Shown here piece after piece: positions 13,432 to 15,305 of a stretch of 15,305 nt of DNA (the first letter of the stretch is position 1; each line of letters starts with the position of its first letter). The position numbers were made by a program, and so were the translations under genes. The notes beneath the pieces are model-generated. The model saw only the letters and a program-made list of their open reading frames with translations, was not told where the DNA came from and did not search any database. The DNA comes from CAZLAK01 sp964557545 (GTDB lineage Bacteria > Bacillota > Desulfotomaculia > Desulfotomaculales > Pelotomaculaceae). Where the stretch lies: contig CAZLAK010000039.1 of assembly GCA_964557545.1 (NCBI GenBank), forward strand, positions 1-15,305, in the 5' to 3' direction.

Positions 13432-15270
13432 ATGAACGAATTGTTTAGAAAAATATTCGAGCATTTAGGCACAGCCGCTGCCGCCGTAAAGGAAGATATG
13501 ACCCTCTTACTGGTAAACAGAAGATTTGAAGAGCTCTTCGGCTTAACCAAAGAGGAGGCAGAAGGAAAGAAAAAAGTCACTGATTTGGTGGAACAAAAAC
13601 ACCAGAGCAAGCTTTACGGGCAAATCCGGCGCTTAATGAACAAAACAGGTGAAAATCCCTCCAGTGTTGAAATTGAGTTTTTTGACCAAAAAAGAGCTTG
13701 CGATACCCTTTTTGTCAACGCAGCGCCGCTGCCGGACACCGGATTATTTGTTCTTTCCTTCTGCCGTGCTGCCGGCTGCCATTTAGCCTGGGAGGATTTC
13801 CTTGCCAGCTACCGCCAGCTGAATGAGATTGTAGATTTCCTGCCCGACCCTGCCTTCGTTATCGACCGCCATTTCCGGGTGGTTGCTTGGAACAAGGGCA
13901 TGGAAGAAATAACGGGAATACCCCGAAAAGAAATTATAGGCAAAAAACATATTTACAGGTCTTTGTTTTACGAAAACCCGCAGCCGTTGCTGGCCGATTT
14001 AGCATTAAGCGGGGATAAACTTATAGAACAATACAAAGATAAATACCTGTATCTGGAAGTAAAAAATAAAAAAATTTACGCTGAAAATTATGCCGGCAAC
14101 GCTTACGGCGGCCAGGGGGCTTACATGTGGGGTGTGGCCGCACCGGTTTACGACCGGACAGGAAAGCTGATCGGAGCTATTGAAACCATACGGGACGTCA
14201 CCTCGCAGAGAAAACTCATCGAGGCCCTCCAGCGTTCAGAAGAGCGCTTTACCAGGATTTTTAACGCCAGCCCCAATTTAATGATTATAAGCCGTCTTGC
14301 CGACGGCCGCTTTTTAAATGTAAACGAAAGTTTTCTAAAAGCAACCGGCTACACGCAGGAAGAAGTAATCGGCAAAAGTGCGGTAGAACTTAAATGCTTT
14401 TGGACAAGCAGTGAAGAGTTGGAAAAAAAATTAAAAAACCTTATTAAAGTGGGAAGCGTACATAACATAGAAATCCACTACGAAACCCGCTTGGGCCAAT
14501 TGCGCACCGGCCTTTACTCAGCCGAACTTATCGAATACGACGGCGAAAACTGCATTTTAAGTGTCATCAACGACATTACCGACTTAAAGAAAATAGAAAG
14601 CAGCCTTTCCCGGCTGGAAAGGCTGAATTTAGTCGGAGAAATGGCGGCTGCCATCGGTCACGAAATAAGAAATCCCATGACTTCCGTAAGGGGCTTTTTG
14701 CAAATTTTAAGCACGAAGCCCGAGTTAAACCTGTACAAAGATTTTTTTAAAATTATGATCGAAGAATTAGACCGGGCCAACTCGATTATCACAGAATTCC
14801 TCTCTCTGGCCAAAAATAAGCCTGTGCACAAAAGGCCGCTGCGCCTTGATGAAGTGGTTAAACTCCTCTGCCCGCTCCTGCAGGCCAACGCCCTGGCCAA
14901 AAATAAATACGTCGCAATCGACGCAGAGCCGGTGCCCGAACTGTCGCTGGACGAAAAAGAAATACGCCAGCTCATCCTCAACCTGGTGATGAACGCACTA
15001 GACGCTATCCACCCCGGCCAGTCAGTAACCATTGCTACCCGTGAAGACGAGGAGAATGTCATCCTTTCTGTAAAAGACGAGGGGACAGGCATAGAACCGA
15101 AAGTACTAGAAAAAATAGGCACACCGTTTTTTACCACTAAAGAGCGCGGTACCGGGCTCGGACTGGCCGTTTGTTTTAGTATTGCCAACCGCCACAACGC
15201 TGCAATAAAAATAGATACCGGAAAAAAAGGCACAACCTTTCACGTCTGCTTTAACAAAAAAGAAAATTAA
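13432..15270 (+). CDS. Soluble PAS-domain histidine kinase, sporulation-kinase type
   Basis: 612 residues with no transmembrane segment, so probably cytoplasmic. PAS-like domains are at about 1-115, 125-260 and 265-390; each of the last two begins with a PDPAFVI- or SPNLMII-type start, and the third ends in SVINDITDLKKIE. The dimerisation/phosphoacceptor box is GHEIRNPMTSVRGFLQ (409-424, His410). The ATPase domain has the N box NLVMNALDA (517-525), G1 DEGTGI (549-554), F box PFFTTK (565-570) and G2 GTGLGLAV (573-580). All catalytic motifs are intact. The H-box matches kinases that feed Spo0F, encoded 1.4 kb away. It has no own receiver or adjacent response regulator on its strand. The start ATG 13432 has only a weak GGTGAT site. 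It is divergent from ilvN, and a terminator follows directly. Confidence 0.9.
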   Translation: MNELFRKIFEHLGTAAAAVKEDMTLLLVNRRFEELFGLTKEEAEGKKKVTDLVEQKHQSKLYGQIRRLMNKTGENPSSVEIEFFDQKRACDTLFVNAAPLPDTGLFVLSFCRAAGCHLAWEDFLASYRQLNEIVDFLPDPAFVIDRHFRVVAWNKGMEEITGIPRKEIIGKKHIYRSLFYENPQPLLADLALSGDKLIEQYKDKYLYLEVKNKKIYAENYAGNAYGGQGAYMWGVAAPVYDRTGKLIGAIETIRDVTSQRKLIEALQRSEERFTRIFNASPNLMIISRLADGRFLNVNESFLKATGYTQEEVIGKSAVELKCFWTSSEELEKKLKNLIKVGSVHNIEIHYETRLGQLRTGLYSAELIEYDGENCILSVINDITDLKKIESSLSRLERLNLVGEMAAAIGHEIRNPMTSVRGFLQILSTKPELNLYKDFFKIMIEELDRANSIITEFLSLAKNKPVHKRPLRLDEVVKLLCPLLQANALAKNKYVAIDAEPVPELSLDEKEIRQLILNLVMNALDAIHPGQSVTIATREDEENVILSVKDEGTGIEPKVLEKIGTPFFTTKERGTGLGLAVCFSIANRHNAAIKIDTGKKGTTFHVCFNKKEN

Positions 15271-15272
15271 CA

Positions 15273-15305
15273 GGGGGCTTGCTAAAATTAAGCCCCCTTT
15301 AATTT
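15273..15305 (+). terminator. Intrinsic terminator of the histidine kinase gene
   Basis: Perfect 8-bp stem GGGGGCTT (15273-15280) / AAGCCCCC (15290-15297) with a 9-base loop, followed by TTTAATTT at the window edge, two bases after the kinase stop codon. Confidence 0.85.

Noticed and set aside
14658..15233. 191-codon minus-strand open frame opposite the histidine kinase
   Set aside because: Antisense shadow of the conserved kinase domain with Ser-rich translation and no supporting signals.

Overview
The window looks like a chromosomal segment of a spore-forming Firmicute, most likely a Clostridia lineage near the Desulfotomaculum/Pelotomaculum/Moorella group. The evidence is a Spo0F-type response regulator, a PAS sporulation-type histidine kinase, an EndoA/EndoAI (NdoA/NdoAI) toxin-antitoxin pair, a stand-alone ThiD2 next to ThiL, strong AGGAGG-type ribosome binding sites, and GTG/TTG starts. 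The taxonomic placement is inferred from gene content only.

Left end (1-1449): no convincing protein gene. About 500 GC-rich bases on the minus strand fold into at least eight perfect hairpins and end in a strong intrinsic terminator, which is a candidate large structured non-coding RNA. Upstream of it is an AT-rich stretch with a perfect 13-bp inverted repeat. Next come three terminator-like hairpins, a tRNA-Arg(CCG) on the minus strand with its promoter, and a good plus-strand promoter pointing into the first protein operon.

Operon 1 (1450-4268, +): a fused B12-binding/glutamate-mutase-E-like protein, followed immediately by an octopine/nopaline-type opine dehydrogenase. I know of no described pathway that uses this pair. 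The mutase domain appears to lack the glutamate-recognising arginines, so its substrate is probably not glutamate. An L-lactate dehydrogenase gene converges on this operon with only 4 bases between the stop codons.

Minus-strand block (4273-11496, read right to left): thiD2-thiL (thiamine), tsaE-tsaB-rimI (t6A tRNA modification and N-terminal acetylation), a FtsA/PilM-like actin-fold ATPase with an unusual tail of beta-grasp-like repeats, a DUF72 protein, and ldh. Many of these genes overlap or nearly touch, which suggests one or two transcription units. A promoter candidate lies before tsaE. tsaD is not in the window.

Right end (11554-15305): spo0F with its own terminator, ndoA and ndoAI with a promoter embedded in the end of ilvN, an orphan ilvN, and a divergent plus-strand PAS histidine kinase closed by a strong terminator. 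The kinase and Spo0F are plausible phosphorelay partners. No mobile elements, CRISPR arrays or rRNA genes were seen.
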